A stretch of 64,000 bases of DNA from Pseudactinotalea suaedae (GTDB taxonomy: Bacteria > Actinomycetota > Actinomycetes > Actinomycetales > Beutenbergiaceae): contig NZ_WNXY01000013.1 in the NCBI RefSeq assembly GCF_009733815.1, forward strand, positions 62,001 through 126,000. Direction: 5' to 3'. The position numbers and the translations under genes were made by a program. The notes beneath the pieces are model-generated. The model was given only the letters and a program-made list of their open reading frames with translations. It was not told the origin of the DNA and searched no databases. Below are positions 33,538 through 43,338 of this stretch, one piece after another; within the stretch, counting starts at the first letter, position 1, and each line of letters starts with the position of its first letter.

Positions 33538-35517
33538 TCACTCCGGTCGGCGCAGCACGGCCATGAGCACCCGCAGGGCGAGGACGGTCGCGATGCACAG
33601 CAGCGCACCGCCCAGCACCCAGAACAGGCCGATCCCCGGCGCCACCGACGGGCCCGGTCCGACCGTGAAGAGCAGCGCGGCCATGATCCCGGCGGTCGCG
33701 GCGATGACGGTCATGATGCCCTGGTGCCAGAGCCTGGTGACCAGCTCTCGGTCGCGGCGGTCGGCCAGCAGCCGCACCCCGAGCGAGAGCCGGCCGTGCT
33801 CGGCGGCGTCGGTGAGCCGGTCGAGGCGGCGGGGCAGCCGGCGCAGCACCGGCAGCAGCGTGATCGCCTCGCGCTCGAGGCCGGCCCGCAGCTGCGCCGG
33901 GCTGGTGGCCTGCCCGAGCTGCTCGCGGCCCATCACGCGCACCCGCTCGGAGAGGTCGTAGCCGGGGTCGGCGACCAGCAGCGTCCCCTCGAGCGTCGCG
34001 ACGGCGCGGAACACCGCCGCGACGGCCGGCGGGATGCCGAGCCCGTGGTCGGAGACCACCCGGAACAGGGCGGTGAACGCGGCAGCACCGGCGCCCTGGC
34101 CGCCGGAGCCGAACCGCAGGATCACCTCGGCGACCGCCTGCTCCAGCGCCTGCTCGTCGACCTCCTCGGGGCGCTCGACGACGTCGAGCAGCGCATCGGC
34201 GGCCGCCTGCGAGCTTCCCGTGCCGATCGCCCCGAACAGCCGCGTCAGACCGTCGCGGGTGGCCTCGCCCAGCCGGCCGACCGAGCCGAGGTCGAGGAGC
34301 CCGAGCGTGCCGTCGTCGTCGACCAGGATGTTGCCCGGGTGCAGATCGACGTGGAAGACGCCCGTGCGCAGCACCTGGCCCATCACGACGTCGAGCAGGG
34401 TGTCGGCGATCTCGCTGCGTCGTTGCGGGCCGAGCGAGGCGAGCAGCGGCTCGGCCGCCCCGAGCGGGGTCCCGCTCAGCCGCTCCATGACGAGCAGCCG
34501 CGGGGTCGACAGGTGCGGATAGGTGCGGGCTCCACGCACGCGGTTCGCGTGCGTCCGGGCCAGCTCGGACGCGACCAGGGTGGTGCTGCTCAGCTCGACG
34601 GAGAAGTCGAGCTCCTCGCGCAGCGCGGCGGCGAACCCGTCGGCCAGGGCGCGGAGCCCGAGCCGGTCGGCCCACTCGGTCCGGGCGGCGAGCGTGGCCG
34701 CCAGCCGCCGGACGATGTCGAGATCACGCTCGACGTTGTCCGCGATCCCGGGGCGCTGCACCTTGATCACCACCGGGGTGCCGTCCAGCAGCGTCGCCGC
34801 GTGGACCTGCGCCACGGACGCCGATCCCAGCGGCTCTGGATCGATCGTGCTCAGCACCGACTCCGGCGGGCGGCCCCACGCGGAGCTGATCGTCGCGTGC
34901 ACCAGCGGCCATGCCAACGGTCGCGCGGCGTCCTGCAGCAGCGACAGCTCGTCGATGAACTCCGGCGGCAGCAGGTCGCGACGCGTCGAGAGCTGCTGAC
35001 CGAGCTTGACGAAGGTGACGCCGCCCTCCTCGAGGGTGCGCCGCAGGGCGCGCGCGAGCTCACGGCGCTCGGCCGAGCTCGACGCCCCGGCGGGGCGACG
35101 CCCGCGCAGGAACCGGCTCAGGCCGTGCTTGGTGACGATGCCGACGATCTCCGCGTAGCGCCGCCCCCGCGACAGCCGGGACCGCCAGCTTCGCCAGAGC
35201 TCGACCGGGCCTGGCAGGCTCCCGTCGGGGATGATCATCTCCGCCAGAACCAGCAGCAGCAGGGCCAGCACCACCGCGAACGCGGCCAGCAGGCACAGGT
35301 ACAGCCCCAGGGCGACCGTGGGTTCGCCCTCGACCGGCAGCGGCTCGCCGACCAGGGCCTTGAGGATCGGCTGCGCGATCGACGTGGCCAGCAGTGAGGC
35401 GATCGTCGCGCGCACCAGGCTGATCGGCGCCCCCGCGATGCGCCGCACCAGCACGGCGAAGACGACGGCGTTGAGCAGCGTGGCGACGACGGTGAGCAGT
35501 ACGTCGAGGGACTCCAT
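33538..35517 (-). CDS. UbiB/ABC1 kinase-like membrane protein
   Basis: This 659-residue protein has an N-terminal membrane region (two to three helices in the first 110 residues), an ABC1/UbiB atypical kinase domain and a C-terminal pair of helices (IAATAGIMAALLFTV and LFWVLGGALLCIATVLAL). Kinase motifs are VIKVQRPG with the lysine, the Ala-rich loop EPLGSASVAQVHAATL, FHVDLHPGNI near residue 389 and LLDLGSVGRLG (DLG rather than DFG). Relatives support isoprenoid quinone metabolism or lipid handling. The ATG at 35517 starts with a hydrophobic helix; longer readings are rejected. Confidence 0.85.
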   Translation of the reverse strand: MESLDVLLTVVATLLNAVVFAVLVRRIAGAPISLVRATIASLLATSIAQPILKALVGEPLPVEGEPTVALGLYLCLLAAFAVVLALLLLVLAEMIIPDGSLPGPVELWRSWRSRLSRGRRYAEIVGIVTKHGLSRFLRGRRPAGASSSAERRELARALRRTLEEGGVTFVKLGQQLSTRRDLLPPEFIDELSLLQDAARPLAWPLVHATISSAWGRPPESVLSTIDPEPLGSASVAQVHAATLLDGTPVVIKVQRPGIADNVERDLDIVRRLAATLAARTEWADRLGLRALADGFAAALREELDFSVELSSTTLVASELARTHANRVRGARTYPHLSTPRLLVMERLSGTPLGAAEPLLASLGPQRRSEIADTLLDVVMGQVLRTGVFHVDLHPGNILVDDDGTLGLLDLGSVGRLGEATRDGLTRLFGAIGTGSSQAAADALLDVVERPEEVDEQALEQAVAEVILRFGSGGQGAGAAAFTALFRVVSDHGLGIPPAVAAVFRAVATLEGTLLVADPGYDLSERVRVMGREQLGQATSPAQLRAGLEREAITLLPVLRRLPRRLDRLTDAAEHGRLSLGVRLLADRRDRELVTRLWHQGIMTVIAATAGIMAALLFTVGPGPSVAPGIGLFWVLGGALLCIATVLALRVLMAVLRRPE

Positions 35518-35636
35518 CGGGCCCGAGTCTTCATCATCGCGGGCGGTCCCGGTAGTGCCTTTCTGCCCCGACCTCACCTCCGGCACGAGGGTTGTCGGCA
35601 GGGATCTGAGAATCCGGGAAGGAGAGCGGGGCCCTC

Positions 35637-36680
35637 GTGGTTGCGGTGAAGGTGACCGATGAGACGACCGCTGCCCCTGCTCCCTCGACACTTCCGCTGG
35701 CGGTGCTCGACTTCGTCGGCATCGAGTACGGCGAGACGGCCTCCGACTCGATCGCCGGGGCTGCCGAGGTGGCGCGTGCGGTGGAGGCGGCGGGCTTTCG
35801 GCGCTACTGGATGTCGGAGCACCACAACATGAGCTCGCTGGCGTGCAGCGCGCCGGAGATCCTGATCGCGCACCTGCTCACGATGACCAGCAGCATCCGG
35901 GTGGGCGCCGCCGGGATCATGCTCCCCAACCACTCGCCGTTCAAGGTCGCCGAGACCTTCCGCACGCTGCTCGCGATCGCCCCCGACCGGGTGGACCTGG
36001 GCCTGGGACGCGCACCGGGCACCGACCCGCTCACCGCGCACGTGCTGCGCCGCGGTATCCAGACCGAACCCGCCGCCGACTTCCCGGGGCAGGTCGCCGA
36101 GCTGCTCGGGTTCCTCGGTGACGGGTTCCCCGAGGGTCATCCCTACAGCCGCCTGATCGCCGCCCCGATCGTGGCGAGCCGCCCGGACATCTTCATGCTC
36201 GGCTCCTCCGGCTACGGGCCGCAGTTCGCGGCGGTCAACGGCATGCGGGCGGTGTTCGCCCACCACATGAGCCCCGAGATCGCGACCTCGGTGCTGCGCC
36301 GCTACCGCGCGGACTTCGAACCGGGTGTCGAGCAGGAGCCGTGGTCGGCGATCTCGGTGCTGGCGTTCGCGAGCGACGACCCCGCCGAGGTGACGCGCTT
36401 CGAGGCCGGCTGGGCGCTGACGATGCTCAACCTGCGTCGCAACATCCGGGAGCCGATCCGCCCGGAGGCCGTCGACGAGTTCGCCGCCTCCGCCGAGTTC
36501 CGCGACGCCCCGCGCGACCCCGATCGGATGGCGACAGGTCCCGCCGACCAGGTGGTCGAGCGGCTGCGGCAGCTCCAGCAGGAGAGCCAGGCCGACGAGG
36601 TCGTGCTGGTCACGCCCGGGCTCGACCGCGCCGCCCGGATCGCGAGCTTCGAGTCGATCGGGGCGGCCTGGTCGCGCTGA
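35637..36680 (+). CDS. LLM-class flavin-dependent oxidoreductase
   Basis: This 347-residue protein belongs to the bacterial luciferase-like monooxygenases. It starts LAVLDFVGIEYGETASDSI and carries YWMSEHHNMSSLACSAPEILIAHL, SIRVGAAGIMLPNHSPFKVAETFRTL and RVDLGLGRAPGTD, the pattern of the MsnO8/limB-like branch common in actinobacteria. FMN or F420 use cannot be told from sequence. The GTG at 35637 is the start. It is convergent with the YcaQ-like gene, with a degenerate hairpin repeat between them. Confidence 0.9.
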   Translation: MVAVKVTDETTAAPAPSTLPLAVLDFVGIEYGETASDSIAGAAEVARAVEAAGFRRYWMSEHHNMSSLACSAPEILIAHLLTMTSSIRVGAAGIMLPNHSPFKVAETFRTLLAIAPDRVDLGLGRAPGTDPLTAHVLRRGIQTEPAADFPGQVAELLGFLGDGFPEGHPYSRLIAAPIVASRPDIFMLGSSGYGPQFAAVNGMRAVFAHHMSPEIATSVLRRYRADFEPGVEQEPWSAISVLAFASDDPAEVTRFEAGWALTMLNLRRNIREPIRPEAVDEFAASAEFRDAPRDPDRMATGPADQVVERLRQLQQESQADEVVLVTPGLDRAARIASFESIGAAWSR

Positions 36681-36695
36681 CCTCTGCCCGAACCG

Positions 36696-36745
36696 GGGGT
36701 ATCTCGGTCCACCACGTGGCCCCTCGTGACCCCAGAGCGCTTTCC
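36696..36745. repeat. Hairpin repeat, copy B (degenerate)
   Basis: A relative of the 24306 hairpin. It shares TCGGTCCA (36704-36711) and CCCCAGAGCGCTTTCC (36730-36745; 15 of 16 identical) at the same 26-base spacing as in copy A. The left outer arm is missing. As with copy A, it follows a C-rich stretch after the stop of a minus-strand gene. Confidence 0.7.
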
Positions 36746-36770
36746 GATCAGATGGGGGGAGGGGGTCGGG

Positions 36771-37850
36771 TCAGCGGCGAACGGTCAGGCCGAGCCAGGT
36801 GGCGAGCGCCTCGATCTCCTCGTCGACGGCGGAGCGCACCGCCGCGCTCGGCTCGCCCTCCCAGTGGACGGCGTTGACGGCGAGCACGCCCTCGTCGTGC
36901 TTCGCGGCCGCGTCGAGCTTGCCGACCAGGTCGGCGCCGTACAGGATCGGCAGCGCGTAGTAGCCCCAGCGCCGTGCGGCCGCGGGCTTGTACATCTCCA
37001 GCACGTACGTGAAGGAGAACAGCTGCTCGAGGCGCTTGCGGTCGTGGAGCAGCCGGTCGAAGGGTGACAGCAGCGCCACCCGGGGCTGCAGCGGCCCGCC
37101 GAGGTAGGCGGGGTCGACCCGCCACGTCCCTGGGACGCCGTCGACCACGGCCTCCTCGCCGGCGGCGCCCACGTGCACCGGTTCCATCGGGTGCTTCGCC
37201 GCCCTGGCCCGCGCGAGACCGAGGGAGCGCAACCGGCGCGCGTCCCGCCGTCGGGACGCCTCCTCGGCGGGCACGGCCGGCACGTCCGGGTACACGCGCA
37301 AGGCGAGATCCCACAGCCGCTCCTTGCCCGAGCGCCCGGCGACGGCGACCAGCCCCCGCGCCACCAGCACCTCGAGCATCTGCGTGACGTTGCGGTTGTT
37401 GGTCCAGCCGGTCGAGCTCCAGGGCACCACGCATGTGTCGGGCAGCTGCCGGGACACCATCGCTCCGTGGTCTCGGAGCCGGGCGAGGATGTCGTTCGCG
37501 CAAGCCTCGTTCGCCTGCGCCCAGCGGGCGACCGCGCTGCCCTCGTTCCGCTCCGCCCACCCCGCCATCGCCGCGGTGTACAGCGCGAGGTCCTCCGCGG
37601 GTCGCAGCAGGGCGTCGAGCTCGATGAGGTCCCGCCGCGCCAGCGCGCCGCTGAGGTCCTCCCGCCGGTAGCCGCTGCCGAGCCGGCTCCACAGCACCAG
37701 GTCGGCGCTGGGCGCGATCGCGCTGGTGGGATCGAGCTGCAGCAACGTCGCCCGCCGGACGAACGCCAGCAGGTCCGCCGGCCGGTCCGCGCCGAGCCAC
37801 TGCGCGTCGACCGCGATCCGGCGGGCCTCCTGCCTCGACAGCTCGTGCAC
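36771..37850 (-). CDS. YcaQ-like winged-helix protein (DNA glycosylase family)
   Basis: This 359-residue protein belongs to the YcaQ/AlkX family that unhooks interstrand crosslinks. The N-terminus reads LSRQEARRIAVDAQWL, the RRATLLQLDPTSAIAPSADLVLWSRLG block and LLSPFDRLLHDRKRLEQLFSFTYVLEMYKPAAARRWGYYALPILYG are recognisable. The GTG at 37850 is the best start: it places LSRQEARR near the N-terminus, as in relatives. Earlier in-frame starts add a low-complexity Ala/Gly stretch. Catalysis is unproven here. Confidence 0.82.
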   Translation of the reverse strand: MHELSRQEARRIAVDAQWLGADRPADLLAFVRRATLLQLDPTSAIAPSADLVLWSRLGSGYRREDLSGALARRDLIELDALLRPAEDLALYTAAMAGWAERNEGSAVARWAQANEACANDILARLRDHGAMVSRQLPDTCVVPWSSTGWTNNRNVTQMLEVLVARGLVAVAGRSGKERLWDLALRVYPDVPAVPAEEASRRRDARRLRSLGLARARAAKHPMEPVHVGAAGEEAVVDGVPGTWRVDPAYLGGPLQPRVALLSPFDRLLHDRKRLEQLFSFTYVLEMYKPAAARRWGYYALPILYGADLVGKLDAAAKHDEGVLAVNAVHWEGEPSAAVRSAVDEEIEALATWLGLTVRR

Positions 37851-37965
37851 AGCAGCACGGTAGCCCTGCGCGCCGACGGCCGAGCCCGCGGTGGGGGATG
37901 CCCCCGTGGCTGCGGCGGGGAAACCAGGATGTCCAACGGTGGCTGCGGCGATTACGGTTTCAGCC

Positions 37966-39336
37966 ATGCCCCGATCGCTCACCGAACGTGCGCAGGCGGC
38001 GGTCGAGAGCCTCCACGTGCCGGTGCGGTGGATCGACCGCGTCTTCGCCGGGTTCGCGACGCTCGCCGCCGCGTGGCTCGCGTTCCTGCTGATCTACCAG
38101 CTCGCCAAGGAGGGGTGGACGCACCTGTGGGCGTTCGTGCCGTTCTGGTTGCTGGTGACGTACCTGATCCTGCCGCGGATCCACTCGCTGCTCTCACGCA
38201 TCTACCTGCCGGACTACTTCATCGGCCGCACCCGGACCCGTGAGGGGGTGCTGGGCGACCCGGTGAACCTCGCGATCCTCGGCGACGAGGAGCAGATCCA
38301 CGCGGCGATGCTGCGCGCCGGCTGGCACCGCGCCGACGAGCTCAACCTGTTCACCGGATGGCGGACCGTGCGCGCCACGTTGAGCCGCCGCTCCTACTCC
38401 GAGGCCCCGGTCAGCCCGTTGTTCCTCTTCGGCCGCCGCCAGGCCTTCACCTACCAGCAGGAGGTCGAGGGCAACCCGGCCAAGCGCCATCACGTCCGCT
38501 TCTGGCCGACGCCGGACGGGTGGCTGCTCCCGGGCGGTCGCCGCGTCGAGTGGCTCGCCGCAGGCACGTTCGACCGCGCGGTCGGACTGTCCCTGTTCAC
38601 CGGGCAGTTCACGCACCGCATCGACGCCGACACCGACGCCGAGCGCGACCACATCGTCGAGACGATCACCGCGACGGCGGCGGGCAACACGGGCGTCACT
38701 GTCGAGCGGCTGCGCCATTTCTCCTCGGGCTACCACCACCGCAACGGCGGCGGCGACCGCATCACGACCGACGGCGACCTCCCCATCGTCGACCTGCGCG
38801 CCACGCCCGCTGCGTCCACCGAGCTGCGCGACCAGATGGACGCCGAGCGGGCCGAGGCCTCCTATCTGCGACCCGTTCCGCTGACCGTGGCACTCGGCGT
38901 CGGGCTGGCGCTGCTGCGGGCGATCGTCGGGATGCTCGGCCTCAGCTTCATGGTGCCGACCGACGGCGGCGGCCTGCGCCAGATCCCGATCGTCGCGAAC
39001 CTGCTGGAGAGCGGGCTGGCGCTGGAGACCTTCGTCACCGCGAGCCGCGTGCTCCTCGTCGTCTACCTCGTGCTGTTCGGCCTGCTGGGGATCCTCGTCT
39101 ACCGCGGGCACCGCTGGGCGCGCACCGCCGGGCTGATGCTGAGCACCGCCGGTGTGCTCGCGTGGGCGTCGTTGTGGTGGTTCGGCATCGAGCGCGGCGC
39201 CACCGTGATGAGCCTGCTCGGCACGGCGCTCGAGATCCTCGTGATCCTCGCGCTCTCGAGCGACACCGCCCGCATCTACGTGGGGAGCCGCCCCGGTGAG
39301 CCGGAGCGCGACACCGCCGGCGAGGTCAGAGGATGA
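37966..39336 (+). CDS. LssY C-terminal-domain membrane protein
   Basis: This 456-residue inner-membrane protein has two N-terminal helices (about residues 25-70), a soluble middle section with the LssY-C pattern (LGDPVNLAILGDEEQIHAAMLRAGWHRADELN, then RTVRATLSRRSYSEAPVSPLFLFGRRQAF and QFTHRIDADTDAERDHIVE), and four C-terminal helices. The domain is named after a Legionella type I secretion-locus protein; its activity is not known to me. Its end overlaps the convergent PP2C gene by 11 bases. Confidence 0.82.
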   Translation: MPRSLTERAQAAVESLHVPVRWIDRVFAGFATLAAAWLAFLLIYQLAKEGWTHLWAFVPFWLLVTYLILPRIHSLLSRIYLPDYFIGRTRTREGVLGDPVNLAILGDEEQIHAAMLRAGWHRADELNLFTGWRTVRATLSRRSYSEAPVSPLFLFGRRQAFTYQQEVEGNPAKRHHVRFWPTPDGWLLPGGRRVEWLAAGTFDRAVGLSLFTGQFTHRIDADTDAERDHIVETITATAAGNTGVTVERLRHFSSGYHHRNGGGDRITTDGDLPIVDLRATPAASTELRDQMDAERAEASYLRPVPLTVALGVGLALLRAIVGMLGLSFMVPTDGGGLRQIPIVANLLESGLALETFVTASRVLLVVYLVLFGLLGILVYRGHRWARTAGLMLSTAGVLAWASLWWFGIERGATVMSLLGTALEILVILALSSDTARIYVGSRPGEPERDTAGEVRG

Positions 39337-40507
39337 ACCACATCGCGAGCGTCACGAGCGCCAGCAGCGCGCTCGCCAGCACGGCCGGGACCACCGACTC
39401 GCGCTGATCGCTCGAGTGCCGCTGCTCGACGGCGGCGCTCACCGGGGCGGGCTCGGCCGGCACAGGCGGCTCGGCCGGCTCAGCAGCCGCAGGCGCGACG
39501 GGCTCAGGCGCGACGGGCTCAGGCTCGACGGGCTCAGGCTCGGCGGCCACCGGCTCGGCGGGGTGAGGATCGGGCTCGGGCTCGGGCTCGACGGCGGCGC
39601 TCACCTCGTTCTCGACGGTGGGCTCGCCGACGGAGCGCAGGCCGGGCTCGCGGACGATCAGCGCGGCGAGCGCGGGCAGCGTCTCGCGCAGCGCGGCGCT
39701 GGCGGGCTCGGACAGCTCGAGGCCGTCGATGACGGCGCCGGCCAGCTCGGGCGGGACGCCGTCGGAGGGCTCGCCGACGACATCGGCGACGACGACCGTG
39801 ACGTTGTCGCGCGTGCCGACCCGGAGCGCGGCGTCGATGAGTCGCTCGGCCGCCTCCTCGCGGTCGGGGTGGGCGAGCACCTCCCCGATCTCCTCGGGTG
39901 CGAGGTAGTCGGACAGCCCGTCGCTGCACAGCAGCAACCGGTCACCGGGTTCGATCTCGAGAGCGATGACGTCGAGGTCGGGGCCGCCGGGCTGGTCGTC
40001 GAGGGACCGCAGCAGCATCGCGCGGTAGGGGTGGGTGCGGGCCTTCTCCGGCGTCAGCTGGCCGGTGTCGACCAGCCGCTGCACGTGGGTGTGGTCGGTG
40101 GTCACCTGGTACAGCGAGCTGCCCCGCAGCGCGTATACACGCGAGTCGCCGATGTGACCGACCGTGACGTGGCCCGCGTGGCTGACCACCGCGAGCAGCG
40201 TGGTGCCCATCGACTCCAGCAGCGGGTCGGCATCCGACATCTGCTGCAGCGCCGACCGGGTCGAGCGACCGGCGTGCGTGATGCGCGAGACGACGTCCTC
40301 GACCGCGGTGTCGTCGTCGTCGGGCAGCTCGTCGGTCAGCTGCGCGAACACGCGCGTGGCCACCGTCGAGGCCACCTCACCGGCGGCGTGGCCGCCCATG
40401 CCGTCCGCGAGCACGAGCAGGTTCGAGCTGGCGAGCGCGGAGTCCTCGTTGTTCGTCCGCACGGTACCCAGGTCCGAGCGCACAGCGAAGCGGAACGTCA
40501 CCTCCAT
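39326..40507 (-). CDS. PP2C-type Ser/Thr protein phosphatase, membrane-anchored
   Basis: This 393-residue phosphatase has the metal-binding PP2C motifs: NNEDS near residue 20, ADGMGGHAAGE at 34-44, VGHIGDSRVYAL and LLLCSDGLSDYL. A region of Pro-Glu-Val repeats (about 300-370) links it to a single C-terminal transmembrane helix (VLASALLALVTLAMWFIL). The catalytic domain faces the cytoplasm. It follows the pseudokinase-flippase gene by 58 bp in the same direction, so the two may form an operon; most relatives counteract Ser/Thr kinases. Confidence 0.92.
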   Translation of the reverse strand: MEVTFRFAVRSDLGTVRTNNEDSALASSNLLVLADGMGGHAAGEVASTVATRVFAQLTDELPDDDDTAVEDVVSRITHAGRSTRSALQQMSDADPLLESMGTTLLAVVSHAGHVTVGHIGDSRVYALRGSSLYQVTTDHTHVQRLVDTGQLTPEKARTHPYRAMLLRSLDDQPGGPDLDVIALEIEPGDRLLLCSDGLSDYLAPEEIGEVLAHPDREEAAERLIDAALRVGTRDNVTVVVADVVGEPSDGVPPELAGAVIDGLELSEPASAALRETLPALAALIVREPGLRSVGEPTVENEVSAAVEPEPEPDPHPAEPVAAEPEPVEPEPVAPEPVAPAAAEPAEPPVPAEPAPVSAAVEQRHSSDQRESVVPAVLASALLALVTLAMWFIL

Positions 40508-40564
40508 GTCTCGCCTTTCACCATCGACACCCGGCCCCGGTGGACGTCCTCACGATAGTGCGTC

Positions 40565-43282
40565 TCAGACCGCGTTCTGCTTCTGCAGGTGGCGGAGCGC
40601 CACCCATCCGAGCGGGACCCGGATGTAGAGGGTCAGCACGCGGAAGATCAGCACGGTCGGCAGCGCCGCGGCGGTCCCGATGCCGGCGGTGCGCAGACCC
40701 GCGGTGAGCGCGGTCTCGACACCGCCCATGCCGCCGGGGGTCGGCACGGCGGAGCCGATCGCGGTGCCGGTCAGATAGATGACGGCGAGCGTGGTCAGCG
40801 GCAGGCTCTGGCCGAACGCGGCGAGGGTCGCGGCGAACGCGGCGAGGTAGCCCGCCGTCATGATGACGTTGCCGCCGATGCCCATGAGCAGGCGGCTCGG
40901 CTGGCCGAGCACCCAGATCAGCCGCGGCATCACCTGACGCAGCGTGGGGCGGGACTTCGCGATCAGGAACCTGCGCAGCTTCGGGATCGCGAACAGCACG
41001 CCGCTGATGACGATCGCGATCACCAGGATGATCACGATGGTGCCGGAGGGCAGCGACGCCAGCGCGCCCTGGCTCCCGGTGAGCAGCGCGATCGCGATCA
41101 GCATCAGCACCGTGGTGACGAACTGCGAGACCTGCAGCAGCGCCACCGTCGCGACCGCCAGCGGGGTCTCGACGCCGCGCTTGGTCATGAAGCGCAGGTT
41201 GAGCGCGGCGGGGCCCACGCCCGCGGGTGCGACGATGCCGATGACCGAGGCGGCGACCTGCACGAGCGTGGTCCGCCAGAGCCCGAGCTTCTCCGGCGAG
41301 AACGCCACCAGCCCCATCGCGGACCCGAGGTAGGTGATCAGACCCAGACCGAACGCCGCGAGCATCCACATCGGGTTGGCGTTGGCGGCGTAGGTGAGGA
41401 TCTCGCGGAAGTTGACGGCGGTCAGCAGCACCCAGCCCGCGGCGACCGCCACGACGATCGTGACGATCGTGCGCGGGCGGAACCGGGTGAGCTGGATCGG
41501 CTGCACCTCGGACTCCGACGCCGGCAGGTACGTGACGAGCTTGTTCCGCACGTCCCGCATCACGGTCTTGTCCTTGCGCGCCTCGGCCTGGGTCTCCGGG
41601 GGCAGCGCCACGCCTTGGAGCAGCGGCGCGAGGGCGGCGAGGTGGTCGGTCCCGAGCGCCTGCGCGGCGGCCGCGCAGGCGCGGTCGGCGCCGACCCGCA
41701 CGGCGAACAGCATCAGCATCTGGATCTCGTCGATGCGGCGCGAGAGCGAGGAGGAGGCGATGTCGCCCTGTTCCCAGCCGTTGATGTACACGTCGCCGGC
41801 CTCAGGGCCCTCCCCGACCAGCAGCACGGTCTCCGCGGAGAGGTTGCGGTGCGAGAGCCCTGCGGCGTGGGCGCGGCCCAGCTGCTCCCACGCCTGCGCC
41901 ATCACCTCGTCGGTGACCGCCTCGATCGTGTAGTCGGACAGGTTCTGGGCGCCCTCGACGTGCTCGCCGAGCAGCAGGATCGAGTCGTCGGAGCGGGCGA
42001 TGCCGCGGAGCCGGGGGTTGTTGACACCGGCTGCCGAGGCGGCATAGGTCATCAGCACGGCGCGGTCGGCCGCCTGGCGCAGCGACACCGCGTTGCGGCG
42101 ACCGAAACCGCGGAACCGGATCGCCGACCACAGCCACGCGAGCAGACCGATGACCTGGCGGTCGCGGTCCAGCACCACGGCGTCCCACCGCTGCCCGTCG
42201 CGGTCGAGGACCGCGTAGATCCGGTTGAGGCCCTCGCGCTCGATCGCGACGGTCGCGGACTCGGGCATCACCGCGGCGATGCCACGGAACGCGGTGTCCG
42301 TCATCGGCTCGGTGCCGGCCGGGGGGTCGGCCTCGGCGCCGGCCGGCTGGGCGGCCGCCGGCAGCCGCTGCACCCGGGGGATCGGGGCGGTCACCACGTC
42401 CGGCTCGAGGGGGTCGGGCCGGGTGTCGGCGGTCGTGTAGCCGACCACGGCCGGTGTCACCACGGTCTCGACCCGCATGTGCTCGACGGCGGACGCGCCG
42501 CCCAGGCGGATGACGCTGACCGGGTCGATGCCGGACCGGCGGATCGCCGTCACCAGCGCGTCGCCGTGCACGCGCTCGGACAGCACGCCGAACAGGTAGC
42601 GCCCGCCGAGCCCGACGGCCCGGCCGATCAGCACCGAGACGAGCGCGCCCACGATCGTCGACGTGCTGGTGATCACGGCGACGACGAGCACGATCCAGAG
42701 CAGGTTCCACGAGATCGCGATGATCCGGCTCCGGTCGCGGGTACCGGTGGCGGTCAGCAGCGCCGAGAGCGCGGCGACCGTCGGCGTGATCGTCATCACC
42801 CACTGCCCCGAGCCGTCGAGCGCGACCTGCCAGACCTGGAGCTCGTCGACCAGCACCACGGGGGCGTGGTCGAGGATCAGCCAGGACAGGACCACGGCGA
42901 GGACGGCGGCCACGATCGCGGCGCCCAGCGCCTCGAGCACCGCGCGCGGGTTGCGCCGGATCAGCCGCTCGGCGATCACCACGATCGGCAGGATCAGCGT
43001 CAGCCAGCCCTCGATGACGTTGACCGGGAGCAGCAGGATGCTGCTGACGACGTCGATGACCCGCTGCAGCGGGGACGCCTCGATGTCGTCGATGACGCCG
43101 GTCGTGGTGCGGCTCGCGTAGACGCCGAGCACCAGCACGGCGGCGATGCCCACGACGGACGTGACCATCAGCACGAGGTCCGAGGGTCGACGGACCCGCT
43201 GCAACGGCAGGTCGACCACGCGGACCGGTCCCGTTGCGGGTGCCGGCGGTGTGGTGCCGACGGCAGCTCGCGAACCGGACAT
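40565..43282 (-). CDS. Membrane pseudokinase-flippase fusion protein
   Basis: This 905-residue protein has three parts. The first 260 residues hold several membrane helices. The middle (about 330-600) resembles a protein-kinase fold: AVVLDRDRQVIGLLAWL, a catalytic-loop remnant LSHRNLSAETVLL (HRN for HRD, near residue 478) and INGWEQGD in place of the DFG. The C-terminal 300 residues are a lysylphosphatidylglycerol-synthase/AglD-type flippase (APAGVGPAALNLRFMTKRG, TAIGSAVPTPGGMGGVETALTAGL). A role in lipid or glycolipid transport is inferred. The ATG at 43282 has TACTAT seven bases upstream, so the message may be leaderless. Confidence 0.82.
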   Translation of the reverse strand: MSGSRAAVGTTPPAPATGPVRVVDLPLQRVRRPSDLVLMVTSVVGIAAVLVLGVYASRTTTGVIDDIEASPLQRVIDVVSSILLLPVNVIEGWLTLILPIVVIAERLIRRNPRAVLEALGAAIVAAVLAVVLSWLILDHAPVVLVDELQVWQVALDGSGQWVMTITPTVAALSALLTATGTRDRSRIIAISWNLLWIVLVVAVITSTSTIVGALVSVLIGRAVGLGGRYLFGVLSERVHGDALVTAIRRSGIDPVSVIRLGGASAVEHMRVETVVTPAVVGYTTADTRPDPLEPDVVTAPIPRVQRLPAAAQPAGAEADPPAGTEPMTDTAFRGIAAVMPESATVAIEREGLNRIYAVLDRDGQRWDAVVLDRDRQVIGLLAWLWSAIRFRGFGRRNAVSLRQAADRAVLMTYAASAAGVNNPRLRGIARSDDSILLLGEHVEGAQNLSDYTIEAVTDEVMAQAWEQLGRAHAAGLSHRNLSAETVLLVGEGPEAGDVYINGWEQGDIASSSLSRRIDEIQMLMLFAVRVGADRACAAAAQALGTDHLAALAPLLQGVALPPETQAEARKDKTVMRDVRNKLVTYLPASESEVQPIQLTRFRPRTIVTIVVAVAAGWVLLTAVNFREILTYAANANPMWMLAAFGLGLITYLGSAMGLVAFSPEKLGLWRTTLVQVAASVIGIVAPAGVGPAALNLRFMTKRGVETPLAVATVALLQVSQFVTTVLMLIAIALLTGSQGALASLPSGTIVIILVIAIVISGVLFAIPKLRRFLIAKSRPTLRQVMPRLIWVLGQPSRLLMGIGGNVIMTAGYLAAFAATLAAFGQSLPLTTLAVIYLTGTAIGSAVPTPGGMGGVETALTAGLRTAGIGTAAALPTVLIFRVLTLYIRVPLGWVALRHLQKQNAV

Positions 43283-43338
43283 GGACTCGATAGTAGGTTG
43301 CGGTCTCGCCGGGGCCACGTCGCAGCGCGGGGACGCCG

